A stretch of 64,000 nucleotides of DNA from Mameliella sp. MMSF_3455 (GTDB lineage Bacteria > Pseudomonadota > Alphaproteobacteria > Rhodobacterales > Rhodobacteraceae). The position numbers were made by a program, and so were the translations under genes. Positions 18,783 to 27,871 of the stretch are shown here, piece by piece; position 1 is the stretch's first letter; every line of letters starts with the position of its first letter. A model generated the notes under the pieces. The model was given only the letters and a program-made list of their open reading frames with translations, had not been told where the DNA came from and ran no database searches. The stretch covers positions 1 to 64,000 of the forward strand of contig NZ_JASHJL010000010.1 of NCBI RefSeq assembly GCF_030733205.1, written 5' to 3'.

Positions 18783-19687
18783 GCGTGGTCCCTCTCTTGC
18801 TGCCAGTTGAGTAGCTGCGTCACCGTGCCTATGGCAATGGCCTGCGGATGTTTGCCAAGCGCTTTGTGCCCGATTGGACAGCAGATGGCGTCGATTTGGG
18901 CGGGTTTGTGGCCAAGCGCCTGCAATCGCTTGCGGAAACGGGCCCATTTCGTGTCCGATCCGATCAGTCCGCAAAAGGCGAATCCATGCGACAGCGCCGC
19001 GTGGCAAAGGGCCAGGTCGATCTCGTGGCTGTAGGTCAGGATCAGGTGGGCGGCGTCTTGGGGCACGCGTGGCATGGCCCGTTCCGGCGCCGGGGCGGGC
19101 AGGGCGGTGACGCCCTCGGAAATGGTATCGGGAAACCGCTCCGGCCCGGTGTCGACCCAGGTCACCGCCACGTCCGGCAGCGGCGCAAGGACCGAGACCA
19201 GCGCGCGGCCGACGTGGCCCGCGCCCCAGATCCAGACCGGCAAGGCCGGGCGGCGGACCGGTTCCACCATCCAGCCTTGCAGGAACTGTGGTCTGGGCGC
19301 CTCGCCCCTTGCCCTGGCCCGGTCGATCACCCGGCGCACCGCCAGCGGCATATCCCCGGCCCCGCGCGCGATCACGTCGCGCCCCTCGAGACCGGTCAGG
19401 GCCTGCGCATCATAGTGCTCGGTCAGCAGGGTCACAGCCCCGCCGCAGCATTGACCCAGCTCCGGCCCCAGCGGATGCCGCGTCAGTCCTGCGTGGTTCA
19501 GCGCAGATCGGGCGGCCATCAGTTCCAGCGCCCCGCCGCCGATGGTGCCGTCTTGCCCGCCGCTCCAAACCAGCATGGCGGCGCCAACCTCGCGCGGGGC
19601 AGAGCCCGCAACCTCGGCGACAACGACCCGGGCGACACGCCCGTGTCGCTCGACCGCGCGGCGAAGGGGGGCGAGGTCGAAACTCAT
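18749..19687 (-). CDS. xdhC: Xanthine dehydrogenase accessory protein XdhC
   Basis: The 312-residue XdhC/CoxI-family protein binds and helps sulfurate the molybdenum cofactor before insertion into XDH. Seen: the N-terminal VVVAEVAGSAPREVGAAMLV segment, a GGGALE motif, the Rossmann-like WIWGAGHVGRALV, and the C-terminal GLIGSDTKWARFRKRL block. It overlaps the xdhB stop by 4 bases, so it is translationally coupled to it. Confidence 0.95.
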   Translation of the reverse strand: MSFDLAPLRRAVERHGRVARVVVAEVAGSAPREVGAAMLVWSGGQDGTIGGGALELMAARSALNHAGLTRHPLGPELGQCCGGAVTLLTEHYDAQALTGLEGRDVIARGAGDMPLAVRRVIDRARARGEAPRPQFLQGWMVEPVRRPALPVWIWGAGHVGRALVSVLAPLPDVAVTWVDTGPERFPDTISEGVTALPAPAPERAMPRVPQDAAHLILTYSHEIDLALCHAALSHGFAFCGLIGSDTKWARFRKRLQALGHKPAQIDAICCPIGHKALGKHPQAIAIGTVTQLLNWQQERDHAWPTHSSVSRA

Positions 19688-22026
19688 CCCTGCACCCGTG
19701 CAATCGCTGCCAGCACCCGTTCCGGCGTTGCAGGGGCGTCCAGCGCCGGATAGCCCGGCCCACAGGCCGCCACGGCGTCCGATAGTGCCATCAGTGCCGA
19801 AATCCCCAGCATGAAAGGCGGCTCGCCCACCGCCTTGGAGCGATAGACCGTCTCCTCGCGGTTCTCACCATCCCAGAGCGCGACGTTGAACACCTCTGGC
19901 GCATCTGAACAGGCCGGGATCTTGTAGGTCGAGGGGGCATGGGTGCGCAGCCGTCCCTCTGCGTCCCAGACAAGTTCTTCGGTCGTCAGCCAGCCCGCGC
20001 CCTGTACGAAACCGCCCTCGACCTGGCCGATGTCGATGGCCGGGTTCAAAGAGGCGCCCGCGTCATGCAGGATGTCGGTGCGCAGCATCCGGTTTTCGCC
20101 GGTCAGCGTGTCGATGACCACCTCGGTGCAGGCGGCGCCGTGGGCAAAGTAGAAGAACGGCCGCCCTTCGCCCTTCATTCGGTCCCAGGAAAGTTTCGGC
20201 GTCTTGTAGAACCCTGTGGCCGACAGGCTGACCCGGCCCGCGTAGCAAAAGGCCGCGGCCTCGGCAAAGCTCATCTCCTGTGCGCCAGCCTGCACCCGAC
20301 CATCCCGGAACAGGACCTCGTCAGGTCGGCACTGGTGCAGTTGCGCCAGGTGCTCCGCCATGCGGGCGCGTATCGTCTCGCAGGCAACCTTGACCGCCGC
20401 CCCGTTCAGGTCCGACCCCGATGAGGCAGCAGTGGCCGAGGTATTGGGCACCTTCGCGGTATCCGTCGCGGTGATGCGCACCCGCTCTTGCGGCACGCCA
20501 AAGGTCGAAGCCGCCACCTGCGCCACCTTCTGGAACAGCCCCTGTCCCATTTCGGTTCCGCCGTGGTTCATGGCGATGGAGCCGTCCTGGTAGACATGCA
20601 CCAGTGCGCCCGCCTGGTTGAGATGCGTGAGCGTAAAGGAGATGCCGAATTTTACCGGCGTAAGGGCAAGACCCTTCTTCAGGATCGGGTTGGCGGCGTT
20701 CCACTCTGCCACGGCGGCCCGCCGCGCCGCGTAGTCGCAAGAGGCCTCCAGCGCCTCGGTCATCTCGTGCAGGATGAAATCCTCGACCGTCTGGCCGTAA
20801 GGCGTGACATTCCTGGGCTTCTTCTCTGCAGAAATACTCCGGGGGGGGCTTGCCTCCGGCAAGCGGGGGGCAGCGCCCCCCACCATCGGGTCGTAGTAAT
20901 TCGCCTTCCGCACCGCCAGCGGATCGCGACCAAGCGCATGCGCGACGTGATCCATGACGCGTTCGATCCCCACCATGCCCTGCGGGCCGCCAAAGCCGCG
21001 ATAGGCGGTGGCGCTGCACATGTTCGTGCGCAGGCGGTGGCTCTCGATCCGCACGGAGGGCAGGAAATAGGCGTTGTCCGCGTGCAGCATGGCGCGATCC
21101 GCCACCGGCAGGGACAGGTCCTGCGACCACCCGCAGCGGGTGTATTGCTGGAACGCGATCCCTTGCACCACGCCCTGTGCATCGACGCCCACGCGGTAGT
21201 CGATGCGGAAATCATGCCGCTTGCCGGTGATCACCATGTCATCGTCGCGGTCATAGCGCATCTTGGCGGGGTGTCCGGTGGCCGCGGCCACCACCGCGCA
21301 GGCCACGGCCAGTGCGTTGCCCTGGCTTTCCTTGCCGCCGAAGCCGCCGCCCATGCGCCGCGTCTCGACGCGGACGTTGTGCATCTGCAGGCCCAGGGCA
21401 TCGGCCACCTTGTGCTGGATCTCGGTCGGGTGCTGGGTCGAGGAATGCACCAGCATGTCGCCGTCTTCCTGCGGAAAGACCAAGGCGGCCTGACCTTCGA
21501 GGTAGAAATGCTCCTGCCCGCCCATCTCGATCCGGCCTTCGATGACATGCGGCGCGCTGTCGATGGCGGCCTCCACGTCGCCGCGCGCCCAGATGCGCGG
21601 GCCTTCCTCGAACCGGCTGTCGGCAGCCAGGGCCTCTTCGATGGTCAGGATCGGGCGGGTGGCCTCGGTCTCGATCCGCGCCTTTGCGACGGCGCGGCGC
21701 GCCGCGAGGTGGCTTTCCGCAGCGACGAGGAAGACCGGCTGACCCTGGTAGTGCAGGCTGCCGTCCGACAGCAGCGGTTCGTCATGCAGCGAGGGCGAGC
21801 AGTCGCATTCCGACGGCAGGTCGTCGTAGGTCCAGACGCCCAAGACACCTGGCGCGGCGCGCACCGCGTCGAGGTCGAGCGCGGTCAACCGCCCGGCAGC
21901 GATGGGCGAAAGGCCAAAGGCGAGGTGCAGGCAGTTGGCGGGCGTCGGGATGTCGTCGACATAGCGCGCCTCGCCGGTCACATGCAGCGGCGCGGCGTCA
22001 TGGGGGAGGGGTTTCGCGACGCTCAT
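19684..22026 (-). CDS. xdhB: Xanthine dehydrogenase molybdenum-binding subunit XdhB
   Basis: The 780-residue molybdopterin-binding large subunit of bacterial XDH oxidises hypoxanthine to xanthine to urate. Landmarks are [36 protein letters not shown] and [12 protein letters not shown], plus the catalytic Glu region GEPPFMLG near the C-terminus. An insertion of about 22 residues around [17 protein letters not shown] interrupts the segment before [11 protein letters not shown]; it is encoded by a REP-like hairpin sequence (listed separately). It overlaps both xdhA and xdhC by 4 bases. Confidence 0.95.
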   Translation of the reverse strand: MSVAKPLPHDAAPLHVTGEARYVDDIPTPANCLHLAFGLSPIAAGRLTALDLDAVRAAPGVLGVWTYDDLPSECDCSPSLHDEPLLSDGSLHYQGQPVFLVAAESHLAARRAVAKARIETEATRPILTIEEALAADSRFEEGPRIWARGDVEAAIDSAPHVIEGRIEMGGQEHFYLEGQAALVFPQEDGDMLVHSSTQHPTEIQHKVADALGLQMHNVRVETRRMGGGFGGKESQGNALAVACAVVAAATGHPAKMRYDRDDDMVITGKRHDFRIDYRVGVDAQGVVQGIAFQQYTRCGWSQDLSLPVADRAMLHADNAYFLPSVRIESHRLRTNMCSATAYRGFGGPQGMVGIERVMDHVAHALGRDPLAVRKANYYDPMVGGAAPRLPEASPPRSISAEKKPRNVTPYGQTVEDFILHEMTEALEASCDYAARRAAVAEWNAANPILKKGLALTPVKFGISFTLTHLNQAGALVHVYQDGSIAMNHGGTEMGQGLFQKVAQVAASTFGVPQERVRITATDTAKVPNTSATAASSGSDLNGAAVKVACETIRARMAEHLAQLHQCRPDEVLFRDGRVQAGAQEMSFAEAAAFCYAGRVSLSATGFYKTPKLSWDRMKGEGRPFFYFAHGAACTEVVIDTLTGENRMLRTDILHDAGASLNPAIDIGQVEGGFVQGAGWLTTEELVWDAEGRLRTHAPSTYKIPACSDAPEVFNVALWDGENREETVYRSKAVGEPPFMLGISALMALSDAVAACGPGYPALDAPATPERVLAAIARVQG
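20817..20886 (-). repeat. REP-like GC hairpin element inside xdhB
   Basis: On the minus strand the DNA reads GGGGGGCGCTGCCCCCC, then GCTTGCCGGAGGCAAGC, then a C run and GGAGTATTT followed by AGAAGAAG. The first two are perfect hairpins. From memory this combination resembles an intergenic hairpin element common in Rhodobacteraceae genomes, where it usually sits between genes. Here it is translated in frame as a Pro/Ser/Lys-rich loop in XdhB. Confidence 0.7.
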
Positions 22027-23405
22027 GGCTGTACTTCCAGCACGTTCGTGGCCCGACCCATGCCCTCTGCCCAGTAGCGGCGGAGCATGTTGCGCGCGGC
22101 GGTCAGGCGATAGTCGGCGCTGGCGCGCATGTCGCTCATGGGGGCAAAGTCCTTGGCCCAGGCGGCGGCGGTGGCATCAATCGTGGCTTCCGTCCAGGGC
22201 TGTCCGATCAGCGCGGCCTCTACATGGGGTGCGCGCTTGGGGATGCCGGCCATGCCGCCAAAGGCGATGCGGGCGCCGGTCACGATGCCGTCCTCCACGG
22301 CCAGGTTGAAGGCGCCGCAGACCGCCGAGATGTCCTGGTCAAAGCGCTTGGACAGTTTGTAGACGCGCAAGGAGGTCAGGGCCTTTGGAACGGTCACTGC
22401 CTCGACGAACTCGCCGGGGGCACGGTCTAGCCTGCCGTAGTCCAGAAAGAAATCCTCCAGCGGCAACGCACGCCGGGCATCGCCGCGGCGCAGATGCAGT
22501 GTCGCGCCCGCGGCGATCAGCGCGGGCGGGTTGTCCCCGATGGGCGAGCCGTTGGCGATGTTGCCGCCGATGGTGGCGGCGTTGCGCACCTGGGTCGATC
22601 CATAGCGGCGGATCATCTCGGCATAGCTGGGGCACAGAGGTGTCATCAGCGCGTGCACCCGGTCCATCGTGACCCCGGCACCGATGCGATAGCCGCTCTC
22701 GGTCTCTTCGATCTCTTGCAGGTCGGCGCAGCGGTTCAGGAAAATCACCGTATCGAGGTCGCGCAGCTGTTTCGTCACCCAAAGGCCGACGTCCGTCGCC
22801 CCGGCGACCAGGGTTGCCTGGGGATGCTCTGCGTAGAGCCGCGCGAGCTCATCGGTGGTCCGGGGGGCGTGGCAGGTAGGCGAGGGGCTGTCCGCCAGTT
22901 CCGGGCCGCGGAACGCCTGATCGGCGCTAAGCCAGTCGGGCACTGGTTGTCCTTCCGCTGCACGGGCGGCGCGCAGGATCGGCGCATAGCCTGTACACCG
23001 GCACAGATTGCCGGCCAGGGCATCCTTGTGCCCGGTGTCGCCGTTCAGATGCGCCGTCGCCATCGAAACCGCGAAACCGGGGGTGCAGAAACCACACTGG
23101 CTGCCGTGACAATCCACCAGCGCCTGTTGCACCGGATGCAGAGTTCCATCCGGGCCGGAGAGTCCTTCGACCGTGCGCACGGCCTTGCCGTGCAGTTGCG
23201 GCAGGAAAAGGATGCAGGCGTTCAGGGCACGGGCGCCGCGCTCGTCCGTCACCATGACGGTGCAGGCGCCGCAGTCGCCCTCGTTGCAGCCTTCCTTGGT
23301 GCCGGTCATGCCGCGCCTCTCGCGCAGCCAGTCAAGCAGCGTTTCGGTGGGTGACACCTCAGCCAGCTCGACGCTCTCTCCATTGAGAAGAAAGGCGATG
23401 TTCAT
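22023..23405 (-). CDS. xdhA: Xanthine dehydrogenase small subunit XdhA (2Fe-2S and FAD domains)
   Basis: The 460-residue subunit has an N-terminal plant-type 2Fe-2S domain ([11 protein letters not shown], then Cys about 20 residues later). A second helical 2Fe-2S domain follows (CGFCTPG, CRCTGY), then the FAD-binding domain with [10 protein letters not shown] and [14 protein letters not shown]. It passes electrons from the Mo site in XdhB to NAD+. It is the first gene of the minus-strand purine operon. About 200 bases without a gene separate it from the AHSA1 gene upstream. Confidence 0.96.
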   Translation of the reverse strand: MNIAFLLNGESVELAEVSPTETLLDWLRERRGMTGTKEGCNEGDCGACTVMVTDERGARALNACILFLPQLHGKAVRTVEGLSGPDGTLHPVQQALVDCHGSQCGFCTPGFAVSMATAHLNGDTGHKDALAGNLCRCTGYAPILRAARAAEGQPVPDWLSADQAFRGPELADSPSPTCHAPRTTDELARLYAEHPQATLVAGATDVGLWVTKQLRDLDTVIFLNRCADLQEIEETESGYRIGAGVTMDRVHALMTPLCPSYAEMIRRYGSTQVRNAATIGGNIANGSPIGDNPPALIAAGATLHLRRGDARRALPLEDFFLDYGRLDRAPGEFVEAVTVPKALTSLRVYKLSKRFDQDISAVCGAFNLAVEDGIVTGARIAFGGMAGIPKRAPHVEAALIGQPWTEATIDATAAAWAKDFAPMSDMRASADYRLTAARNMLRRYWAEGMGRATNVLEVQP

Positions 23406-23606
23406 CAGGTTGTGACCCGCCGCCTTACCGAATCCCCTGCGGTATTCCGCAGGGTGCGCGCCCTCGATGCGGCGTAGAAAGCGCGCCCTTGTCCCAGTTA
23501 TCGGCCGTCAGGCTAGGCGGGCAGGACGCGGCAAGGCAAGGAAAAAACGCCTGCGGATTGATCGTCGCCGCCTGTTTCGGCGTCAAAACGGGCGGCCGCC
23601 TTGCGC

Positions 23607-24086
23607 TCAGAGGGTCTGTGCCAGTTCCAGCATCTGGTCGGCGGCGGTGTTCCAGCCCTCGGTGAAGCCCATTTCCTCGTGCTTGTCGCGTGCTGCAGTG
23701 TCATTGTGCAGGGCCGTGGCGGTGTAGAAGGTGCCGCCGTCCCGGGGTTCGAACGTCACGATGGCGGTCATGAACGGCTTTGCCGCCGGCCGCCAGCCGG
23801 CCTGCAGGGCGTCGGTAAAGACCAGCCTGCTTTCGGGTTCGACGGCAAGGAAGCACCCTTCGTTCGGCATGTCGGCCTGGCTGCCGTCGGGCAGCGGCCC
23901 CGCCATGCGGGTAAAGAAGCGGCCACCGGGGCGCAGATCCACCACCGCCTCCGTCACCTGCCAGGGTTTGGGGCAGAACCACTGTTTCAGCAGGTCGGGT
24001 TCCGTCCAGCAGCGCCAGAGCGTGGCAGGCTGGACATCCATCATGCGTTCCAGTCGCAGGTCGAGCGCGGGATCGAGGTCGAACAT
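23607..24086 (-). CDS. AHSA1/SRPBCC domain protein
   Basis: The 159-residue START-like domain protein has the pattern of the AHSA1 family: ATLWRCWTEPDLLKQWFCP near the N-terminus, LRPGGRFF, and GFTEGWNTAADQMLELAQ at the end. It is translated with the ArsR gene 3 bases upstream. ArsR-SRPBCC pairs are common in proteobacteria; the ligand is unknown. Confidence 0.9.
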   Translation of the reverse strand: MFDLDPALDLRLERMMDVQPATLWRCWTEPDLLKQWFCPKPWQVTEAVVDLRPGGRFFTRMAGPLPDGSQADMPNEGCFLAVEPESRLVFTDALQAGWRPAAKPFMTAIVTFEPRDGGTFYTATALHNDTAARDKHEEMGFTEGWNTAADQMLELAQTL

Positions 24087-24089
24087 CGG

Positions 24090-24431
24090 TCAGTCCTTTC
24101 GCGGGGGGTGCTCTGCTTCGAGTGACTTGGCCAGGCTCTCCAGCCGGTCGGTCCGACCTTCCCAGAGCCGCCTTTGCCGGGCCAGCCAGTGTTCCGCCTG
24201 TGCCAGGGGGGCGGCTTCGATATGGACCATGCGGACGCGCCCGCGCTTTTCCGAACGGACGAGGCCGGCCGCCTCAAGCTTGCCGAGATGCTTGAGGAAA
24301 GAGGGCAGGGCCATGTCATGCGGGGCATGCAGTTCGGAGACCGGGGCAGGGCCGCCAACCAGTCGTTCGATCACCGCGCGGCGGGTGGGGTCGGCCATGG
24401 CACCGAAGAAACTGTCGAGTTGGTTAGCCAT
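24090..24431 (-). CDS. ArsR-family winged-helix transcriptional regulator
   Basis: The 113-residue protein is a compact winged helix (ADPTRRAVIERLVGGPAPVSEL..., recognition helix SFLKHLGKLEAAGLV, wing RSEKRGRVRMVHIE). No metal-binding Cys motif is present, so it is of the non-metal ArsR class usually paired with SRPBCC proteins. Two identical-pattern palindromes, one over its own start codon, suggest autorepression. Confidence 0.92.
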   Translation of the reverse strand: MANQLDSFFGAMADPTRRAVIERLVGGPAPVSELHAPHDMALPSFLKHLGKLEAAGLVRSEKRGRVRMVHIEAAPLAQAEHWLARQRRLWEGRTDRLESLAKSLEAEHPPRKD

Positions 24432-24488
24432 GTGGCTATCTTTCTGGTCGGTCCTTCCCGAGTCAAGAAAAACCTAGCCGCATGGCTA
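24425..24488 (-). promoter_or_regulatory. Twin palindromic operators of the ArsR-AHSA1 operon
   Basis: TAGCCATGTGGCTA (24425-24438) spans the ArsR start codon and TAGCCGCATGGCTA (24475-24488) lies 50 bp upstream, centre to centre, overlapping the end of the MarR gene. Both have the same 5-bp arms TAGCC/GGCTA around a CATG-like core. A 50-bp spacing (close to five helical turns) suits cooperative binding by a dimeric ArsR protein. Confidence 0.7.
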
Positions 24489-25085
24489 GGTGTTTTCGCC
24501 TTGCGAGAGGCCGTCACGCAGCTTGGCGATCTCCTCGGCCACCGGACCCGAAGGGCAGGCCGCCCGTTCCGACCAGGCCGAAAAGCGTTCAAGCAGCGGG
24601 AGGAAGGTCTGGATCTCTTCCATGGTCCAGTCCTTGAGGTAGGACCCAAGCACGAGGAACTTGTAGCTGCGCACCGCCTCGACCGCCCGTTTGCCTGTTT
24701 CGGTCAGTTCAAGCACGGCGCGGCGCGCGTCCTGCTGGCTGACCGCGCGCCGCAAGAGCCCGCGTTTGATCAGCTGGCTGGTCAGGCGGCTGGCGCGCGA
24801 CGGGTCGATGGCCAGACGTGTCGCCACGGTCGAGACCATCGTTTCCTCGCCAGAGGCCTCGCCGAATTCGTTGACCGGTGCAGAGACCGCCATCAGCACA
24901 TCCAGCTCGGCAAGCTCCAACCGCAGGCCAAGGTCCTCGAGCGCACGCAGGCCCAGCTCTCGTTTGACCACCTTGCGGCGCCAGCTTTGCAGCACGGCGT
25001 CGATGTCAAAGGCGGCCTCGGCCACCTCTCCCCCGATCCCGGCGCGGTCCAGCCGGGCCTTCAATCTGTCATCCCGCGCGGTCAT
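24486..25085 (-). CDS. MarR-family transcriptional regulator
   Basis: The 199-residue protein is longer than typical MarR (about 150). The winged-helix core is clear: TVATRLAIDPSRASRLTSQLIKR is the helix-turn-helix and QQDARRAVLELTETGKR the wing. The extra ~50 residues form an N-terminal helical extension. It is divergent from an MFS efflux gene with palindromes between them, the classical arrangement for a local repressor of drug efflux. Start at MTARDD (25085) is preferred over the longer frame. Confidence 0.88.
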   Translation of the reverse strand: MTARDDRLKARLDRAGIGGEVAEAAFDIDAVLQSWRRKVVKRELGLRALEDLGLRLELAELDVLMAVSAPVNEFGEASGEETMVSTVATRLAIDPSRASRLTSQLIKRGLLRRAVSQQDARRAVLELTETGKRAVEAVRSYKFLVLGSYLKDWTMEEIQTFLPLLERFSAWSERAACPSGPVAEEIAKLRDGLSQGENT

Positions 25086-25120
25086 GCAGCCCCCAATGTG
25101 CAAAAATGCGTGCGCACAGC

Positions 25121-25163
25121 AAATGCATGACGTTGACATGCTTTTGTGTTTGGCACATATCTA
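25121..25163 (+). promoter_or_regulatory. Promoter and probable MarR operator of the MFS gene
   Basis: TTGACA at 25133-25138 is followed after 17-19 bases by a TATCTA/CATATC -10 region. The -35 lies within an imperfect palindrome (AAATGCATG, 7 bases, CATGCTTTT, 25121-25145). A second inverted repeat TGTGC/GCACA flanks it at 25098-25118. This would let the MarR protein block the MFS promoter. Confidence 0.55.
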
Positions 25164-25249
25164 GGCGCAGATCCCGAGCGATGCAATCCTGTCGCCTGCG
25201 CCGAATCCGCCCGGTGCGGGCCCGATGTCCCCGTTTCAAGGAAGTCTTC

Positions 25250-26758
25250 ATGTCCCTGGCCGAAACCCCTGTTGCCCTTGCCGACGACCGACCTGACCCG
25301 GCGACGCTGCGCCTGGCATTGATCGCGATCGCGGCGACCTTGCTCTTTGCCTCTCTTGGTCAGACCATAGTGTCCACCGCAATGCCGATCATGGTCGCGG
25401 ACCTGGGCGGTATGGATCATATCACATGGGTGATCACTGCCTACCTCATGGCGTCGACCATCGGCGCGCCTGTGGCCGGAAAGCTTTCCGATCTCTACGG
25501 ACGCAAGATCGTCCTGCAGGGCGGCATCCTGGTCTTCGTGATGGGCGCGGTGATCTGCGGGACTGCCGGCTCGATGGAGATGGTGATCGCAGGGCGCGTG
25601 GTGCAGGGGCTGGGTGGCGGCGGGTTGATCGTCACCTGCATGACAGCCGTGGGCGACCTGATGCCGCCGCGTGAGCGGGGCAAGGCGCAGGGTTTCCTCG
25701 GTGCGGCCTTCGGGGTGTCGACGGTCATCGGCCCGCTTCTGGGCGGGGCGATCGTGCAAAGCATCGGCTGGCACTGGATCTTTTTCGTCAACCTGCCGGT
25801 GGGCGTGGTGGCCTTTGTCGTTCTGAATCGCGCGCTGCCCTCGCCGTTGGAGCGGTCGGGCAAGCCCGTCGATTACCTGGGTGCGGCGCTGCTGGCGGCG
25901 ATCCTCGGGTGCATCGTTCTCCTGCCCAGCATCGCGGGCAGTCATGGCTGGTCCAGCCAGCCGGTGACATGGCTGTTCGTCGGCCTTGGCTCGGCCCTGG
26001 CCGGCTTCATCCGGACAGAGCGGCGCGCCGCTGAGCCGATCCTGCCGTTGCCGCTGTTTTCCAACAACACCTTCCTGGTGACCAATGCAGTCGGTTTCCT
26101 GGTGGGCATGGGCATGTTCGGCACCATCACCTTTCTGCCGCTGTTCCTGCAGATGGTGAAGGACGTCAGCCCGACCGCCTCGGGCCTGTTCCTGGTCCCG
26201 ATGATGGGCGGGTTGATCCTGTCGTCCACCCTGGCGGGCAGGATCATGTCCGCGACCGGGCACTACAAGCTGATGCCCGTGCTGTCGACGGGGCTGCTGG
26301 CCCTGGCGCTGCTGGGCATGTCGCGGCTGGATGCCTCCAGCGCACTGTGGTCAATCGGCGCTGTCATGGTGCTGGTGGGCTTGGGGTTGGGGCCGGTCTT
26401 TGCCGTAGGTGTGGCTGCGGTCCAGAACGCTGTGCCGCGGTCAATGATGGGGGTGGGCACGGCCTCGACCAACATGTTCCGGCTGATCGGCGGCTCTGTT
26501 GGCACTGCGGTCTTTGGCGCGATGTTCAGTGCCGGGTTGATGCGCAACATCGCCGGAGACCTCCCGGAGGGCGTCTCGGGCGGCATCGGTGCGCTGGGCG
26601 CCAACGTGGTGCAGGCTCTGCCGAAAGAGGCCCAGGCGCGCGTGCTCGACGGATTCTCGGACGCTCTGCACCCGATCTTCTGGGCCGCGGCGGCAGCGGC
26701 TTTGCTGGCCTGCCTTGCCTCGATGCTGCTGCGCGAGGAACCGCTGGGCGAAACCTGA
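25250..26758 (+). CDS. DHA2-type MFS multidrug efflux transporter
   Basis: The 502-residue protein has about 14 hydrophobic segments. It has the DHA2 start LGQTIVSTAMPIMVADLGG, motif A GKLSDLYGRKIVL and a GAAFGVSTVIGPLLGG motif C. It would export lipophilic compounds with protons. The start is set at MSLAETP (25250), just after AAGGAAG. It is divergent from the MarR gene and followed directly by the convergent hydrolase gene. Confidence 0.93.
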   Translation: MSLAETPVALADDRPDPATLRLALIAIAATLLFASLGQTIVSTAMPIMVADLGGMDHITWVITAYLMASTIGAPVAGKLSDLYGRKIVLQGGILVFVMGAVICGTAGSMEMVIAGRVVQGLGGGGLIVTCMTAVGDLMPPRERGKAQGFLGAAFGVSTVIGPLLGGAIVQSIGWHWIFFVNLPVGVVAFVVLNRALPSPLERSGKPVDYLGAALLAAILGCIVLLPSIAGSHGWSSQPVTWLFVGLGSALAGFIRTERRAAEPILPLPLFSNNTFLVTNAVGFLVGMGMFGTITFLPLFLQMVKDVSPTASGLFLVPMMGGLILSSTLAGRIMSATGHYKLMPVLSTGLLALALLGMSRLDASSALWSIGAVMVLVGLGLGPVFAVGVAAVQNAVPRSMMGVGTASTNMFRLIGGSVGTAVFGAMFSAGLMRNIAGDLPEGVSGGIGALGANVVQALPKEAQARVLDGFSDALHPIFWAAAAAALLACLASMLLREEPLGET

Positions 26759-27688
26759 TCAGGATTTCTCCGTCACCATGAATTCGGCGATGCGATTGAT
26801 CGCGGAGGTGACGTTCAGGATGCCGTTGTGCCCGCCGTGGTCGAATTCTTCCATTTTTGCGCCGGGCCAGACGGCGGCAAGGGGGCGGGCCTTTTCTATC
26901 GGCGCGGCGTAATCGTTGCGCGACTGGACGATCAACAGGTCCTCTTCCCGCGTTGCTGCCACCGGTTGCCATGGCTTGTAGATCGTGCAGGGGGCGCCGA
27001 GCGCGCTCACCCGGTCGACGAACTGGGCTAGGCAGTGGCCTGACAACCCGTATTGCCGCCCGCCGAGACGGATCAGTCCGGGCAGGTCCAATGGCACCGA
27101 GATCAGAGTTATTCGAGGTGCCGAGACGCCCCGTTCAAGCGCATGGAACATGGCGTTGGCAGCGACGCAATGGGCGACGATCCCGGCGTAGGGGCCTTCG
27201 GACTGCGCCGCCCGGCAGATCGTATCCACGATGTCGCCGAGGCTGCAGATCCGGCGTGCAGCGTGGCCGTGGCCGGGATAGATCAGCATATCGACCGTTG
27301 CGCCGCGTTTCTGAAGGGCGCGGACAACGCGGGTGAACTGGCGGATATGCCCGTCGTGACCGGGGGCGATCAGCACGCGGGGCGCGTCGGCCGCGTTCTT
27401 GCGAAAGCGCGAACGCAAGACAAAGCAGTCCTGCCCCAGATCGATGATCTCGAACCCATGTGACCGGCCCGCAAGGGCATCCAGCACGGCCTGGTCCGAA
27501 GTCAGGTAGCGTCGCGCTAGTTTGTTGGCAGCCAGACGCGGCGCAAGCACGGTCGCGGACAGCAGCACGGCACGGCGCAGCCTTGCACGCAGGCTTTTGC
27601 TTGGTGACACGATTGGCGCGGAACTGGTGGGGGCGTCCGCTTCGGTAGTCGGATTGGCACCCGGAAAACTATCTGCATGGGTCTGCAT
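26759..27688 (-). CDS. Alpha/beta hydrolase-fold protein with Cys at the nucleophile elbow
   Basis: The 309-residue protein has an N-terminal hydrophobic stretch (residues ~35-50) and an alpha/beta hydrolase core. Segments seen are IAPGHDGHIRQF, IYPGHGHAARR, the elbow IVAHCVAANAM, the acid region LIVQSRNDYAAPIE and the His region EFDHGGHNGI. The usual G-x-S-x-G is replaced by A-H-C-V-A, so the nucleophile would be Cys, or catalysis is lost. It is likely membrane-anchored or exported. Start is uncertain (27688, 27745 or 27790); none has a strong ribosome binding site. Confidence 0.7.
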   Translation of the reverse strand: MQTHADSFPGANPTTEADAPTSSAPIVSPSKSLRARLRRAVLLSATVLAPRLAANKLARRYLTSDQAVLDALAGRSHGFEIIDLGQDCFVLRSRFRKNAADAPRVLIAPGHDGHIRQFTRVVRALQKRGATVDMLIYPGHGHAARRICSLGDIVDTICRAAQSEGPYAGIVAHCVAANAMFHALERGVSAPRITLISVPLDLPGLIRLGGRQYGLSGHCLAQFVDRVSALGAPCTIYKPWQPVAATREEDLLIVQSRNDYAAPIEKARPLAAVWPGAKMEEFDHGGHNGILNVTSAINRIAEFMVTEKS

Positions 27689-27871
27689 GACTGGTACTGA
27701 AATCCCGTCGACGGCATGTAACTGGCGTGGGCACGAGCCTATCATAAAATGCAAACAGGGCACGACTTTGGCGGGAATGTGCTTTGCCAAGGGCCGTCCG
27801 GTTCAAAGCCGCTCCGTCAGGTCATGGATCACGGATTGGGGCTTTTGCGGAAGCAAACCACAGCATAGGGT

